This document shows positions 41,022 through 54,400 of a stretch of DNA of 64,000 nucleotides, in pieces; position 1 is the stretch's first letter, and every line of letters begins with the position of its first letter. A program made the position numbers and the translations under genes. The notes under the pieces were generated by a model. The model saw only the letters and a list, made by a program, of their open reading frames with translations, was not told the DNA's origin and searched no databases. This DNA comes from Diogma glabrata (taxonomy: Eukaryota > Arthropoda > Insecta > Diptera > Cylindrotomidae): positions 244,633,926-244,697,925 of the forward strand of contig OY856188.1 in NCBI GenBank assembly GCA_963693315.1, read 5' to 3'.

Positions 41022-43292
41022 ATGGATTTGCAAACAATTTACCATATACCAGAAAATTCCAACGAAACAACTTTTTCAAACGATGAATCTCTTCCAGCAT
41101 TGCCATTACCGAAATTAGAAGAGACTTTGGAACGATATTATTTAAATTTATTACCCTTTGGCACCGAGAAAGAGCTTAAAAATTCCAAACAAATAATAGA
41201 AAATTTTAAAAATGGTATTGGTAAGAAACTACATTTGATGTTGGAAGAAAAAGCGAAAGCAGAAAAAAATTGGGTAAGTTAATTATGTCCGTACGTTTGT
41301 GTTTTATTATGATAATATTTTTTTTAAACTCCGATTAAAATGTTCAAAGTTCAGTTTAAGATAAATATGCGACAAATTCGAGAGTAAAATTAATATTGTA
41401 TGCCATTTTTGCTAGGGTTATTGACTTATATACATTTATGTAATTAGTTATTTTTGATAACAGGTTGATGATTGGTGGGAACAATATGCATACATGGCAA
41501 ATCGTACCCCCTTGATACCATACTGTTCAATGTCTCAACCCTTGGTACTTGGAGCAGTAAATGTTGTTGAAACAAAAGAAAATTCTATTAAAAATTTGTC
41601 AAGACATATTAGATATAACTGTGAATTATGGGAGTTGTTGATAAAAGAACGACTGAAACCGGGTAGCTCTCCAGATGGAAAGTTTTCTTCAAACTTATGG
41701 AGACGATTTTTTAATACCACTCGTGTACCTGGTGAGATCTTCGACAATATCGTTAGTCATTTCAAAACTGGTAAGCTTTGTTGTTCAATATATGATAATG
41801 GCATATTTATCGTGGAAATCATTTCTAGTTAGAGAAGGGAAATGCCCATCTAATATGATTATAGTTGCAAATGGAAGAATTTTCAATGTTGAAGCCATTA
41901 ATCCAGACGGAACTTTAATTAGTTATCAACAAATTTACCAATTATTACATTATGTGTATACTGAAGTAGAAATTGGGTCTACGCCACCAGCAGTGCCTTT
42001 GTTAACATGTGATGACCGAACAGCTTGGGCGAAAGTAATTTTGTCTCCCCTCAAAATTATTAGAATTTTTAATTATTATTAATTTTAGAATCGAGATCAT
42101 TTACTAAACCTTTCGGATAATAATAAAAATATTATTCAAGCAATCGAGCAATGTCATAGCTATATTGTATTGGATGATAACGAGCCAGCTAATTATGGGG
42201 AAGTAGGACTTGCAACCTTAGCCGGAAATTATCATTCTAAATGGGCTGATAAAAGTAGTATATTGGTTCTATTTAAAAATGGTTTACATGGATGTACCGG
42301 AGAACATTCATGTTATGATGGAACTTTATCGATCAGTTATGATCTTTTCATTCAATTAAATTTCATTGAAAAATCAGAACCAAACTGGGAGGAACAACCG
42401 TTAGTGACAACATCCGTTACTGAATTGAAATTTGATGTAGATGATTATATTTTAGGGGAAATTAAAAGAATGGAAGATGTCGCTGCTACAAGGGTAAGGA
42501 ACATATTAGAATAAATAAATTTTTGATTTGTAAATAATACCTACGTTTCTAGCAACATGACGTCATAATGGAATGGAACGAATTTCAAAATTTCGGTAAA
42601 AATTATTTAAAAACCGTAAAATTCCATCCAGATGCATTCTTTCAAATGTGTCTTCAATTAACCTACTACAATCTACATAAAAAATTTGCACCTACTTACG
42701 AAACAGCAATGATGCGTTTTTATTACAAAGGACGTACAGAAACAGTACGATCATGTTCTCACGCAGCTACGGAATGGGTTCTATCTATGCACGATGCAAA
42801 TAAATCAAAAGAAGATAGATACAAATTACTAAAAAAATCGATTGATACACATAATATGTTAATGAAAAATGCTAGAACGGGTAAAGGTTTTGATCGTCAT
42901 TTGTTCGCTTTGTGGTGTTTGTCGTATGAAAATGGAATTGAGACACATGATATTTACAACGATCCATTGTATAGTAAAAGTGGTGGTGGTGGTAATTTTA
43001 TACTATCAACCAGCTTGCTAGGGTATACAGTTAATACGGGTTTTGTTGCTCCAATGGTACCTGATGGCTATGGAGTGTTTTATAGTATTACGGAAAATGA
43101 GTAAGTTGATTTAATATATTTAATCAACAAAATGTTTTAGTAATTCATATTTTTAGAATCTATACGCTTATATCTACCTTTAGAGACAGCCCAGAAACAA
43201 GCACATATAAATTTACAAAAGAATTACATAGAGTATTACGTGAAATTCGAGATCTAATAGACTCTGTTCTACCTCAACAATCTAAATTATAA
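41022..43292 (+). CDS. CROT: Carnitine O-octanoyltransferase, copy A (intact)
   Basis: Six exons: 41022-41273, 41464-41770, 41829-42034, 42089-42493, 42553-43100 and 43157-43292, with all junctions GT-AG and in phase. They give 1854 bp, 617 aa (human CROT is 612). The enzyme moves medium-chain acyl groups between CoA and carnitine in peroxisomes so that shortened fatty acids can leave. Family landmarks: the N-terminal ESLPALPLPKLEETLERYY; catalytic His about 328 in CTGEHSCYDG, matching the human position; KGRTET for carnitine binding; GKGFDRHL; and SGGGGNFILSTSLLGY with the STS motif. The C-terminus is SKL, a textbook PTS1 peroxisomal import signal, which supports CROT over mitochondrial carnitine acyltransferases. 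No signal peptide or membrane span is evident. A paralogue lies at 60588-62897. Confidence 0.95.
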
Positions 43293-43737
43293 AATAATTT
43301 TACATATTTTAATGGTGATTTACGTTATTTAATTGGGTCAAGGAAAATTGGTTATCAAGGACATATTATATTTTTTATTTAAATTTTACAATTCATTTTT
43401 ATGTTTTTAATTTTTAATCAATATACTAGATGGAAAAGAGATTTTATTTTATGGTAATTAACCGGAAATTATATGCAAAACAAAGTGCGATTGGTTATGC
43501 AAAATTTTATAACTTGAATAAATCATAGGCGACTGATAGAATTCACAAATATAATGACGTTTTGAACTAAAAACATTTCTTGACGGTTCGTCTGCTATGT
43601 ACGTTGAGATGAAAACTAAAAAAGTTAAGGTAAAGTGAGATACCGTTTGATAGAAATAGAGATTGCAGGAAACTCGCTGCCAAAAGTTTGACAACTAAAA
43701 ATTCTGGATGTGGTCTTTGACTTAATGTTGTCGTTCT
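43293..43737. other. CROT-A 3' flank
   Basis: Presumed 3' UTR and intergenic DNA. No gene is supported. Confidence 0.4.
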
Positions 43738-44119
43738 ACACCTATGCAAAACAGAGCTGGAGTAATCTAGACTTGCAACATTGATAAAGTCACTCGCAGC
43801 AATCAGATGGGGAAAATATAAGGAAATCATCACCTCAACAGACAAGGCCATTGGTCGCCAAACCGTAAACTATCCGATACTTGTCTGGTTTACGTGTGCA
43901 TTGCGTGTGGTAACTGGCTGTCACTTAATATCACACCAAAACCAGTTGCATGTAGAGACCAAAATTCTGTCAGTCAAACCACTCAACGACCAGCTTGCTC
44001 ATCAATACCTTCTAAGCTGTAATAAGCTTAAACACCCATACAAAGAATTAGTCCAAACTCTCGAAATTGGTCACAGGGTGGCTGCTTTCTTTAGATTAAA
44101 GACGCTAGCGGACGAATGA
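43738..44119 (+). pseudogene. Jockey-type RT C-terminal fragment
   Basis: The frame includes TGCHLISHQNQLHVETKI, LSVKPLNDQLAHQYLL and NKLKHPYKE, the same region as the fragment at 12890-13638. It is 5'-truncated and internally deleted (IGRQTVNYPILVWF jumps directly to ALRVVTGCH). Confidence 0.7.
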
Positions 44120-46196
44120 TACGATAAAACAACAACATTGTAGAATATGGGTCAAGATTGTAAAATTATTACTCAAGCGAGGCAGAAGTGAAAGTACCAA
44201 GAATGTGGTAGTGAAGGTAATAACAGTCCCTGATAAATATATTACATTTTGCTAAAAAAAACGAAGCCATAGTTTTTTCGTGAGTTAACATTTGTTCACA
44301 AGACGCACTATCAGAAAAAAAACACATTCAAAATTTATATTGTATTACTAGTTTGTTTTCATACTACACGACACAGGCGTCGCAACGAAATGGCTAATCA
44401 GTTTTATTTAAACTTTCGTAACGACACGAGTTGGGAGATTGTGTTGTCAACGACAATGATATGTCGTCTAATGTGAAACTACTTAATATATATCAATGTA
44501 AATTCAATCCCACCGGCATCGTTATCTTTGTCGTGTCATGGAGTGTGAAAACGACTCTTGACCTTTTTTTATTGGATGTTCTTGAGAGTCCGTTAAAGTA
44601 GCACTGTAACTTGACTTGACTTGTCTATTGTATTCAAAACAAGGAGGTACATTGGCCAACCACAACCGATCCCTGTGTTGCGGTAGGGCATTCTCCACAT
44701 TGCTCGGTCTCCACAGTTCCGTGCTAACCGTCAAGCCTTCCCTTGACCACACATCCATCAGCGCACGTATCTTACCTTAGCATGTTAAGGGAGAGAAATG
44801 GTTATCAGGAGTGAAAGAGAAGAGAAAGTGTTTGGTTCGGGATTCCTTATTTTTTATTTAGGGTTTGCCCTGACAGCGAACGAATCGTACATGATTAGCT
44901 GCTATCCACTACCAGCGGTCCGGCCTGATAGTTAACACTCGAAGTTTCACGACTTAAGAACTACATGGAAATACCATGGCAACTACAATTTATTATTAAG
45001 TGAACAAAATTTTGCCCTAGAGAGAAAAAGGCCTCTTAGGGTTACCATAACGATGGTAAACAATTATTTTGTTTATTTATTTTACGTCAACAAGAGAATT
45101 GTATTTGAATTTATTAAGGTTGGATAATATGACAATCTTAACGATCTTAAATTATACAATAAGTAATATTCTTGAATCATGGCGAGTGAGTCAACTGTTG
45201 TGTTCTAACGAATTATATAAAAATCTAAAATATCACTACGCTATTTTACTAGAAACTACTTCATATCTCAATTCAGTGAACGTATTTCCTCAATTAGTCC
45301 GTAAAACCCTAATTTACTTTAAAATCAATAAAGAAATCATTATTCTAGCACAATAATATTCCTCCTTCCTTTAATAACCAATGAATGATTTCTCTCACCA
45401 CTTCTACAACTTTTGTAGTGTAGAAATGCGCTTATGTTTGTGTTTTAAAACTAAACTTCAAATTCATTCACTCAAACTGTGCAACTTACCTATGTAGTGG
45501 TACACTAATTATCTAAAAACATACTAAAATAGCTACTAGTTTACTATTGCGTGTGTGGCACGCTAGACCACGAACTTGGAGACCTTTGTTCTCGACTCCT
45601 ATTCTAGATCAAAATGTTTTTAAGCAAAACATTAACAGCCATCAATACAATGGGTTTCACTATAGTCTAATATAGTTGATAAATTGGAAAAGCTGGCCAA
45701 ATTAAGTCTTCAAGTGAAACTCAACCATAAAATTGAGTGAATAGAAATTATTAATAGAGATGAAAGGACACTTGTTGACAATAAAGAAAAATTAAAAATA
45801 TAAATAAATTTACTTACACTGAATCTCGAATATTTTTCTCTATTTTCCTTTCTATTCCTCTAATCCTTTTCTTCCTTTTTCGCAGCAATTTTTGATCTTG
45901 GATCCCGTTTTATCGATTCGAGTACATGAATAGCAGCCAGCAATTGATTATTTTAATAGGTAAGTAATTATTTCATTTATATTTGGATTGTGTTATAACA
46001 ACTTGGTCTTTTTCGGTCGTTGTGGATTTTTGGCTAAAAGTCTAGAACTTTGTGACTAGAAATTTTCATTATTTTGACTAGTATATAAGAGGTGGCGTTA
46101 GGAGTAATTTGACTTGCTTATTGCCTTTCATATAATTTTTATTTTCTCTATCTTAACATGAAAATATGAAGGGGCTGAAATCTCACAGCTAATAAA
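44120..46196. other. Intergenic DNA, partly GC-richer
   Basis: No gene is supported. The part at about 44500-44960 is noticeably less AT-rich and has the look of retroelement-derived sequence. A minus-strand frame of 78 codons there matches nothing I recognise. Confidence 0.35.
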
Positions 46197-46662
46197 ATCA
46201 AAAATTTAAACTATTTTTTAAAGTTCTAAAAACATTCCAAAAATTATTACAAAATCAAAGATTGAAACGTTCTTCAAAATTCTAAAAATATTGCAAAAAT
46301 TATAACAAAATCAAAAATTTTAATTTTTTCAAAATTTTAAATAAAAATATTGCAAAAATTCATAATTTAAACAAACTTTTTTCAAAATTCTAAAAATATT
46401 GCAAAAATTATAACAAAATCAAAAGTTTAAATTTTTTCAAAATTATAAAAATATTCCGAAAATTCTTACAAAATCAAAAATTGGAACTTTTTTCAAAATT
46501 CTAAAATACATACTTGCAAAATTTCTTAAATCACAAATTCAAAAATTCTAACTTTTTCCAAAATTCTAAAAATGTTCCGAAAATTCTTACAAAATCAAAA
46601 ATACAAACTTTTTTCAAAATTCCAAAAATACTCCAAAAATTATGACAAAATCAAAAATTCTC
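46197..46662. repeat. Minisatellite, about 55-65 bp unit
   Basis: About eight diverged units of the form ACAAAATCAAAAATTTAAAC / TTTTTTCAAAATTCTAAAAA / TATTGCAAAAATTAT. Units differ by substitution and length. No coding sense. Confidence 0.8.
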
Positions 46663-47299
46663 CATGTCCAATTTCAAGTTCGATAACATATCATGTCATA
46701 CAAAAATTGTTTTCGTTTTGTTTGCCGAAAATTTGGTTAAAAAAATGAAAATCATTCTTTTGACACACATGACAATATTTTTTTGGCAAACTTATGGTGC
46801 AATATTCTAGTTTTTTGCCTCACATATCAATCCCGACCATCAAGATTTCTCCCAATTCAGTGTTCCTACGCGTAATCACTTAAAATGAACGTTTTTTAAG
46901 CAAAAAATATGCAAATTTCCTTGTTTTGACACACTTCAGGTAAATTTATCGAACACATTGTCCTTTCGGCTCTTACCATTGAATGGGTACTTTTAGAAAA
47001 AAAAATTTTGAAATCCCTCCAGGGGATTTCGTCGCTTTTTTAGAATCAGTAGGCTAAAACGTCGAGAAATGCCAAAAAAGTAGGGTAAGGGGGTAAAAAT
47101 TAGAGGGGGTAAGGGGGGGTGTAAGAATTTCTCTTTTGGTTCGAGAATGCAATACTTAGGTCTTTCAGATCGAAGTAATATTGGCCTATGTCATATTAAT
47201 ATGTGATTGGATTTATTGTGTAGTTAGTCATTCTTTAGAAAAAAAAAAACAAAATCCTTAGATCGCATGTTATTGTGGGACCCTGGTCTTAAAAAGTTT
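46663..47299. other. Unassigned non-coding sequence
   Basis: No gene is supported. It includes short G-rich runs (GGGGGTAAGGGGGGG-like, near 47085-47125). Confidence 0.3.
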
Positions 47300-47400
47300 T
47301 AATGTGTTGTTGTGACACATATTGTAAATCCTAATTTTTACTACACCACAATTTTAAATTGTGTGAAGTAATGCAATCTATCGTCAAAAAAAAAATTTTA
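47300..47400 (+). repeat. Non-LTR retrotransposon 3' tail
   Basis: The sequence AATGTGTTGTTGTGACACAT, then ATTGTAAATCCTA, matches the segment after the RT fragment at 57220-57290 (TTATGTGTTGTTGTGACACA, then TATAGTAAACCCTA). It is read as the 3' UTR end of the same element family without any coding part. Confidence 0.55.
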
Positions 47401-47439
47401 CATACCCCAAATTTTGTTTTTTCTTTTGTTTTGGACCAT

Positions 47440-49317
47440 CCCAAGCAACACAATAGGTGATTTTCAACTACAGTTTGGTCTAAATTTACCTAATTATGTC
47501 AAAATTATGTCGATTCAACCAGTTTTCTTGACTTTCAAATAAATTTTACTTATAGGTAGTTAATTAGGTTGATTATACGTATTTTTCGCCCAAAAAAATT
47601 ATATCAAAATAATAGTAGAATTTAAGTTAAAACCAGCACACACCTATACCTAATTTTTACCTAAAATCAACCTCAAAGTCAATTTTATTTCTAACACGTA
47701 ATTTAGTCGCAAAATGAGGAGAGTTTTACCACATTTTTCACCTATTTTCAACCTCAAATAACATTTTTTCTAAGTTAAAAAACAAGGAAAATTACACCTA
47801 ATTTTACCTAATTCTTCACTTCATAGTAAGCTTAAGCCTTGTAAGGTAATTTATAATCAAAAATTTGGTAGAAAATAACTTAAAAACTAATCTATAAGTC
47901 GATTATACCAAAAATACTATTTTATTGTCGACCTCATTTCCGAATTTAGTAAAAATTTACTTAAATAAGAAATAAGTTACCTATTTAAAGGATGTAATTT
48001 AACAAAAAAAATTATACGTAATATCTTATTGCTGTAATTACAAATATTGGGAAAAACATTTTTTTGTAGGATGATGTACAATTTTGTTTGATGCAATTTT
48101 TGTAAATTTAATTTGAATTTACATATTAGATAGAATTTTTATTGATTATTTTCAAATTAAACCAAAGTTATTTAGTAAATAATGAAGCTGAGTAATTTCA
48201 TTCATTATTTGTACCCTTAATAAAATTACCGACTAAAGATTAAATAATTATAAGATTTTCATATATATATGGGTTATATTTATTATTCTATAATGAAACA
48301 CATATTGGGTTTTAGAAAGAAATTCAATAGACAATGGAAAATTAAATCTCCATAAAAAAGTTTAATTGAATATGCCATTATACTTGTGCAATTAGCAGCA
48401 ACAATACTTAAATTTTTATACAAAACGATGTTGGTGTACCAATAGGTAGAAATTCACTAAAATAGAACGCGTAGAAATTCAAATGCAACCAATTTGGTAG
48501 AATGTTACCAGTTTAAGTAGAAATTTCTTAAATAAAAGATTGCGACCTAATTTAGGTTATTGTCGACTTAAAATTAAGAAACATTTTCTTTAAAGTCGAA
48601 AAATTATGTGAAATTTACTTTAAAGTAGATTTTGCTTAGTCCACCATATTCAAACTTATTTTTGTTTAAAGTATTACTCCGCCATATTGTTATGTAAGTG
48701 AGATTTTTGGTAAAAGAAAATTATTTTCAAAGAAATGAAAAAAATATGTTTTTGTATTATTTATTTTTTTTGAAGCCCATTAATATTTTTAGAAGTACAA
48801 GCCTAAAGTTTATCAATAATATTTTTTTCGTTATAAAAATTCATTTTTAAACCATTTTATTGCGAAATATAAAATTAAAATTTGTTATAAATTATATATT
48901 AAGTGAAAATTAATTTTTTCATCTTTTTCGAATTTGACATGTGTTGTCCAAATACATATTATTTTATAATTGGTAAAAGAGAAGATAAAATTGCTTATAA
49001 TATTACCTAGTAGGTAACTTACAACTAATTAGGTTGAAAATAGGTTCAAATTAACCTAAATCGACGTTGATTTGACGTGGAACCTACATAAATTAGGGAG
49101 AAATTTACTTAAATAGGGAGAAAAAGTAGGAAGAAAAATACCTAAATAGAATATTTTACCCCTAAAATTACGTCGAATCGACGTCGAATTTTTCCCCACA
49201 TTGGTCGATTCGATGTCGATTCGATGTAATTTTACATCTAATTATTAAGGTTTTATAACCTTTAAGTCGAATTTTAAATACAATGTTACCAATTTTCGAC
49301 TTATTTTGTTGCTTGGG
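47440..49317. mobile_element. 1.9 kb non-autonomous element with CCCAAGCAACA termini
   Basis: Left end CCCAAGCAACACAATAGGT and inverted right end CCCAAGCAACAAAATAAGT. There is no transposase frame. The interior is dense in TTACCTAATT/AATTAGGTAA-like and TCGACG words on both strands, so the sequence is internally repetitive and roughly strand-symmetric toward the ends. I could not settle the target duplication, so the superfamily is open. Confidence 0.6.
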
Positions 49318-51960
49318 TCCTCTATCTAAATAGCCAAAAAAAATTTTGGTGTACGTCTGTGTGTGGGTGGTTGGACTTTTTGCATAGGATCTTGATGAAA
49401 CTTTGGCAAATGATACAGGTTCACTTGAAAATGGAAGATCTGGATTCATTTCAAATTTGGACAAAATGGCGGGGGGTTTCCCGAACACCTCTAAGTTTAA
49501 ATCTTGAATAACTTCTAATCCCGGACTATGATCTTACTGAAACATAGTATATAAGGTTTTAGTACAGTTTCCAATATTTCTGCATACCAACTTCCGGTTA
49601 AAAAGTTTTTTTTCCAGGTGTTTATCCCTACTGTAGCCTACAATTACCGATCGATTTTCATGAAACGTTGGTAAAAGCTTTCAAGTAATATGAGAAAGAT
49701 TTATCAGCTTTTGGAGTACATTGGATAAAGGGTTTGGGGGTCCACCATACAACAGGTGGTTTTTTAACAATGTTTTTACACAGTTAAAAAAAAATGGAAT
49801 ATGTAATGCAAATTGCTACACATATAGGTCCTACGGAAGTTTCCATTACAAAACAATACAAAGCTTGCTATATAAAGTTAAACTAATGCTCTTTGCATCA
49901 ATATTCAACAGAGTACTTGGAGTAAAGTAAAAAAGCTTGTTGTTTAAAAATGTCTGTTATTTGCATTAAATAAATTACGCGCAACATTTTTTTTTAGTAT
50001 GACATTTTAATGCAAATTACATCATAATTTCGAGATACTTTGGTTATTACGCACCTGCCTAAATTAATCAAATTAAAATAAAAAAATTACAACGGAAATA
50101 ATTAAAACATACATACCACCTTAATCACTATTATTATAGACTTTCAGCTGAGAAGCGATAACTAAAACATACATGAAACGATTTTAACTATATATTTCTA
50201 AAATGGATAATACTCTAGTGAAATTTAAAATTTCATTAATGCATTAAATTGTAGCAAGGTGCATTAAAACTTCTAGCTATTCTATAGAAATAAATTATGA
50301 TGCAAGAGTTGTTTTAAATTTTATAGAAATGCATTGAAATTAGGTTTAATGCAACATTTACTTTACAATTCAATAATAACCTGCAACGCATGGCTCCTAT
50401 TGCAAGACTTGCTTTAAATATTGCAGTTACTTTTTCAACTGTGTATGTTTGTTGGGAGCATAAAACATTCGTTCGTGAATGAATTTTGATGACACTTTAG
50501 AAAAAGATGCAAACATGTATGGCAAGGAACTGATCAGTTTTTAAGCGATAGTGAACAAAATGGTGTGGGGTCCCTGGAACACCTGTTGTTTTGAAAGCTC
50601 TATAACGTCTGTACCTGATAATCGAATTGAATGAAATTTAGTGCATGAGTATTTAGTACGGTTCACAATAGTTCTGCATCCCAACTTCCGGTATAAAAAC
50701 TTTTTTGTACTTTTTTAAGTTTTTTCAGTAACTTTATGCAAACTGCAGTCTACAATAATGAAGTGATTATGATGAAACTTATGAAAAAGGTTTCAATTAG
50801 TGTGAGAAAATAGTTATTATCTTTTGGGACACATTGATCAAAGTGGCGGGGTGTCTACCATACAAATGCTGACTTCACACTTTGTTTTTAAAGTTTGTTG
50901 GGAGCATACAGACTTCATTCATTAATTTATTTTAATGACACTTTGAAAACAGATGGAAACTTAAATAACAAAGAACTGATTAGTTTTCGGACAATATTGG
51001 AATAAGTGGTGGTGGTCCTTCCGAACACCTGTTTACTGTGTCACCATTTTTTCAATGTTTGTTGGGAGCACACAGCATTTGTTCGTGAACGAATTTTGAT
51101 GACACTTTCGAAAAAGATGCAAACATTTATGACAAGGAACTGATTAGTTTTTGAGCGATAGTGAACAAAGTGGTGGGGGGTGTCCCATACACCTGTTGTT
51201 TTGAAAGCTCAATAACATCTGTACCTGATAATCTCGAATTGAATGAAACTTAGTACATGAGCATTTAGTACGGTTCACAACAGTTCTGCATCCCAACTTC
51301 CGGTTTTTCACTTCCGGTAAAAAATTTTTTTTTGTGAATTTTCAATTTTTTTTCAGTGTGTTTATGCACACTACAGCCTACAATAATGAAGTGATTATGA
51401 TGAAACTTATGGAAAAGGTTTCAATTAGTGTGAGAAGATAATTATAATCTTTTGGGACACATTGATCAAAGTAGCGGGGGGTGTACCATACAACTGCTGA
51501 CTTTTCACACTTTATTTTTAAAGTTTATTGAATTTATACAGACTTCATTCATTAATCAATTCTAATGACACTTTGGAAAAAGATAAAGACTTAAATGACA
51601 AAGAACTGATTAGTTTTTGGACAATATTGGGATAAGTGGTGGGGGTCCTCCAGTACACCTGTTTATTGTTTCAATGTTTGTTTGAAGCATACAACATTCG
51701 TTCGTTAAGTAATTTTGATGACACATCGCAAAAAGATGCCAATATGTATGGAAAGGAACTGATTAGTTTTTTTAGCGATAGTAAACAAAGTGGTAGGGGG
51801 TCCTCTGAGCACCTGTTATTTTGGAAGCTCAATAACATCTGTACCTGATAATCGAATTGGATGAATCTTGGTACATAAACATTTAGTACGGTTCACAACA
51901 GTTCTGCATTCTAACTTTCGGTTAAATTTTTTTTTACTTTTTCTCGTACAACAGAATATA
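49318..51960. repeat. Higher-order tandem repeat, about 610-bp unit
   Basis: The word TGTTTGTTGGGAGCA followed by ATTCGTTCGTGAA, GATGACACTTT, GGCAAGGAACTGATCAGTTT and CAACTTCCGGT recurs from about 50449, 51056 and (truncated, more diverged) 51672. Each full unit also has a second half beginning CATACAGACTTCATTCATTA. A more diverged relative with CAACTTCCGGTTAAAAAG occupies 49330-49780. No coding frame. Units seem to contain two related halves, so the 610-bp period may itself be a dimer. Confidence 0.7.
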
Positions 51961-53031
51961 TGTTTGTTGGAATACTACTGCTTTCTTTAATATTTTTATA
52001 ATTAGAACTACAAAGTCTATAACATTGGTTAGCTTTTAATTAAAGTATTTGATGGATATTAGCCCATTGTATATCCAGAACACTATGTTTCCAGAGCTGT
52101 GGTGAAGTCAGCGTCGCAATATTTTTTTTTCATGTTTTTTTTAGTAAAAATATACGAAGTGAATAAATAAATAGATAAATAAAACAACTCTATAACAACT
52201 CAATTTTTCCTATCTTTATCATCAACTGCTCGAAATGGTTTTGTAGAGGTGTTATTTATTGCCCGAACAGGTATTTATCTTGAACTAATGTTCCAGTTTT
52301 CTTGGTTTATTTTATTGTTTCTTTCAATTCACTCTTCGTTTCAATTGTTGATATTTTCCTATTTTTAACCGACTCTACATAATTCGTACGTTAAGTCCTA
52401 AACTCTTTATTTTATTAAATCCATGCCAGCTTTCCAAATCCTATTTCTGGCACCAGTTGTTCTCTTAACTTTAATTTGATTTGACCTCTTCGTGATAAAA
52501 ACAATGGCTTCACGTAACGTTATAAATTTAATTCGTTCTAAATTTTATTTCACAACGTTACGATTTTACATAATCGCAACGAAATTCAAAACAAAATTGT
52601 GTTCAACGTTAATACTCCCTATACAATATTTCAACTAACCATGTGTTACAAATTCCAAGAAGAAGGTTCTACGAAACAAAGGCTGACATGAAATAAAATA
52701 AATGCAAAGTAATGACGTCGATTATTCTCAAAATTTCTCGAGTTTTCTTTGTAAAGAAATTTTGAGCTTACCTCTAATATTCAATATAAATAGTTCAAAT
52801 TGGAACATTCTAGTTTGGAAATATTTTTGGCTGTTTTGTTGTCCTGTTGTTGTAAAATATGTAATAAAATTGTTAAATACTTATCAGTGATTGAAGGAGA
52901 TTTTGAAACTACGTTGATCGAATTGAGAGTTAGGTCAATTCGTAGGAAGGTGTTTTTCTACCTATATTTTACAAAATTGTTTTAACTCTATGATCGCTTA
53001 TTTATAAGATCTAGAAATGCCTTGAAGATGT
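51961..53031. other. Intergenic AT-rich DNA
   Basis: No gene, repeat or RNA is supported. The last eight bases before the hAT element (53032-53039) are its target duplication. Confidence 0.35.
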
Positions 53032-53499
53032 ATAATCGGTAGGGCTTCCAGTCGTCCTGATTTCGGCGGGATTGTCCCGCCGTACAAGTTTTGTCCCGAC
53101 GTCCCGCTTTAGCACCAAAAATCCCGCCCAACACCAATCTACCAAACTTTATAAAAAAAATCCTGCGTTGTATTTATATATTGCTTGCTGTCTCATGTCT
53201 GTCGCGGCTAAATAATTTTCTGATGGTTGTGTTTTAAACTAAACGATAAACTACAAAATGCAAATACAAACTACATTTTTATATGAAAATCGCTCAGCGA
53301 CAACGCTATAATTCTGTGAGCAAAGTATGATTTACATATACATATACATAATTTGACATCCGATGTATTTTGTAGTATGTCGCTTTAATTTTGTTGGTCT
53401 TATTATTAATTAATTAGTTTTATTGAAATTAAAAAAAAGAAACAAAGTTAATCTTACATTTTACTAAATGACGTTTTTTTTGTAACGCCTATGGGTAAG

Positions 53500-54400
53500 A
53501 AATGCACATTAGAAATTTTTTTACTAATAACCAAAACCGAGCAAGCAATCAACAGTTGGAGGATTTGGAAATTGTAGAAGATGTAGTGGCAGACAATGAT
53601 GATAATGAAAATTGTCAAGAAGATATTTAGTTGGTGAAGGTGATGTTGTTGGTGTAACCGAATCCGATATTGATGAAGAAAGTGTTGCATAGTCAATAGC
53701 TAGGAAGCATAAACTATCAAAGCGGCATGTAAAGTTTAATAAAAAGAACTTTCATTGACTCTTAGCTGGCCCAAAATAAAATAACATAACTAAAAATGAC
53801 ATAAACATGCTAAGTCTCAACTTTAAACGGCATATTAGAAATTTGAAAGCAAGTTTGTCTAACTAAAACATCATTTATACCAGCAAATAGTACTATTGGC
53901 AAAATAAATGTCTTTGTAGTTGTGACGGGATTTGCGTATCATTCTGTAATGCATTCCCAGTCTTATGTGGCTACCGTTTCTTCAGGAAAATTATTTTCTT
54001 CATTATTTAAAGATTTAACCATTAGGTTGAATTCATCCATTAGCTAGCGGTAGCTGCGGTAAGGAAAAATTATTTCTAAAGTTTTAGGTCGAGGTTACAA
54101 CTCCTATTCTATTGGATAATATTAACAAATCTTTATATTTTTCTATAAGCATTGGCGCGTCTAATAAAGGGAACGTAAAAACATTTCCTATAATTATTAC
54201 GTTTTTCGATTAAATATTGGTATACAACAAGCGGTTTGTTGGCATTTTATATTTTGGACAACCTTAAATCAGTTAATATAACTGAATCGCTTAAGCGATT
54301 ATTTTAACAATCTTTTTATTGATACAGTAGCATTCTGCGCAGAATATGCTAATGTTAATTTTGGTAAAAACCAAACAGAATTAGAAAAAACTTATAGTGA
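53500..54400 (+). pseudogene. Decayed hAT transposase
   Basis: Scattered frame fragments in order: an acidic stretch (QLEDLEIVEDVVADNDDNEN) near 53555, FAYHSVMHSQSYVATVSSGK near 53935, SISIGASNKGNVKTFPIIIT near 54150, and FCAEYANVNFGKNQTELEKT near 54335. These resemble blocks of hAT transposases of the kind with D.SN.G..K.FP and FCAD..N.NFGG motifs. Stops and frameshifts occur throughout and the C-terminal dimerisation domain is missing. Confidence 0.6.

Noticed and set aside
46197..46662. Possible CRISPR-like array
   Set aside because: Units are diverged, AT-rich and without distinct spacers; this is a eukaryotic minisatellite.
47420..49340. Target duplication of the CCCAAGCAACA element
   Set aside because: Flanks share only short words (GGACC/TCC); no convincing duplication of fixed length.
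53454..53696. 80-codon His/Gln-rich minus frame
   Set aside because: Antisense to the acidic part of the decayed hAT transposase.
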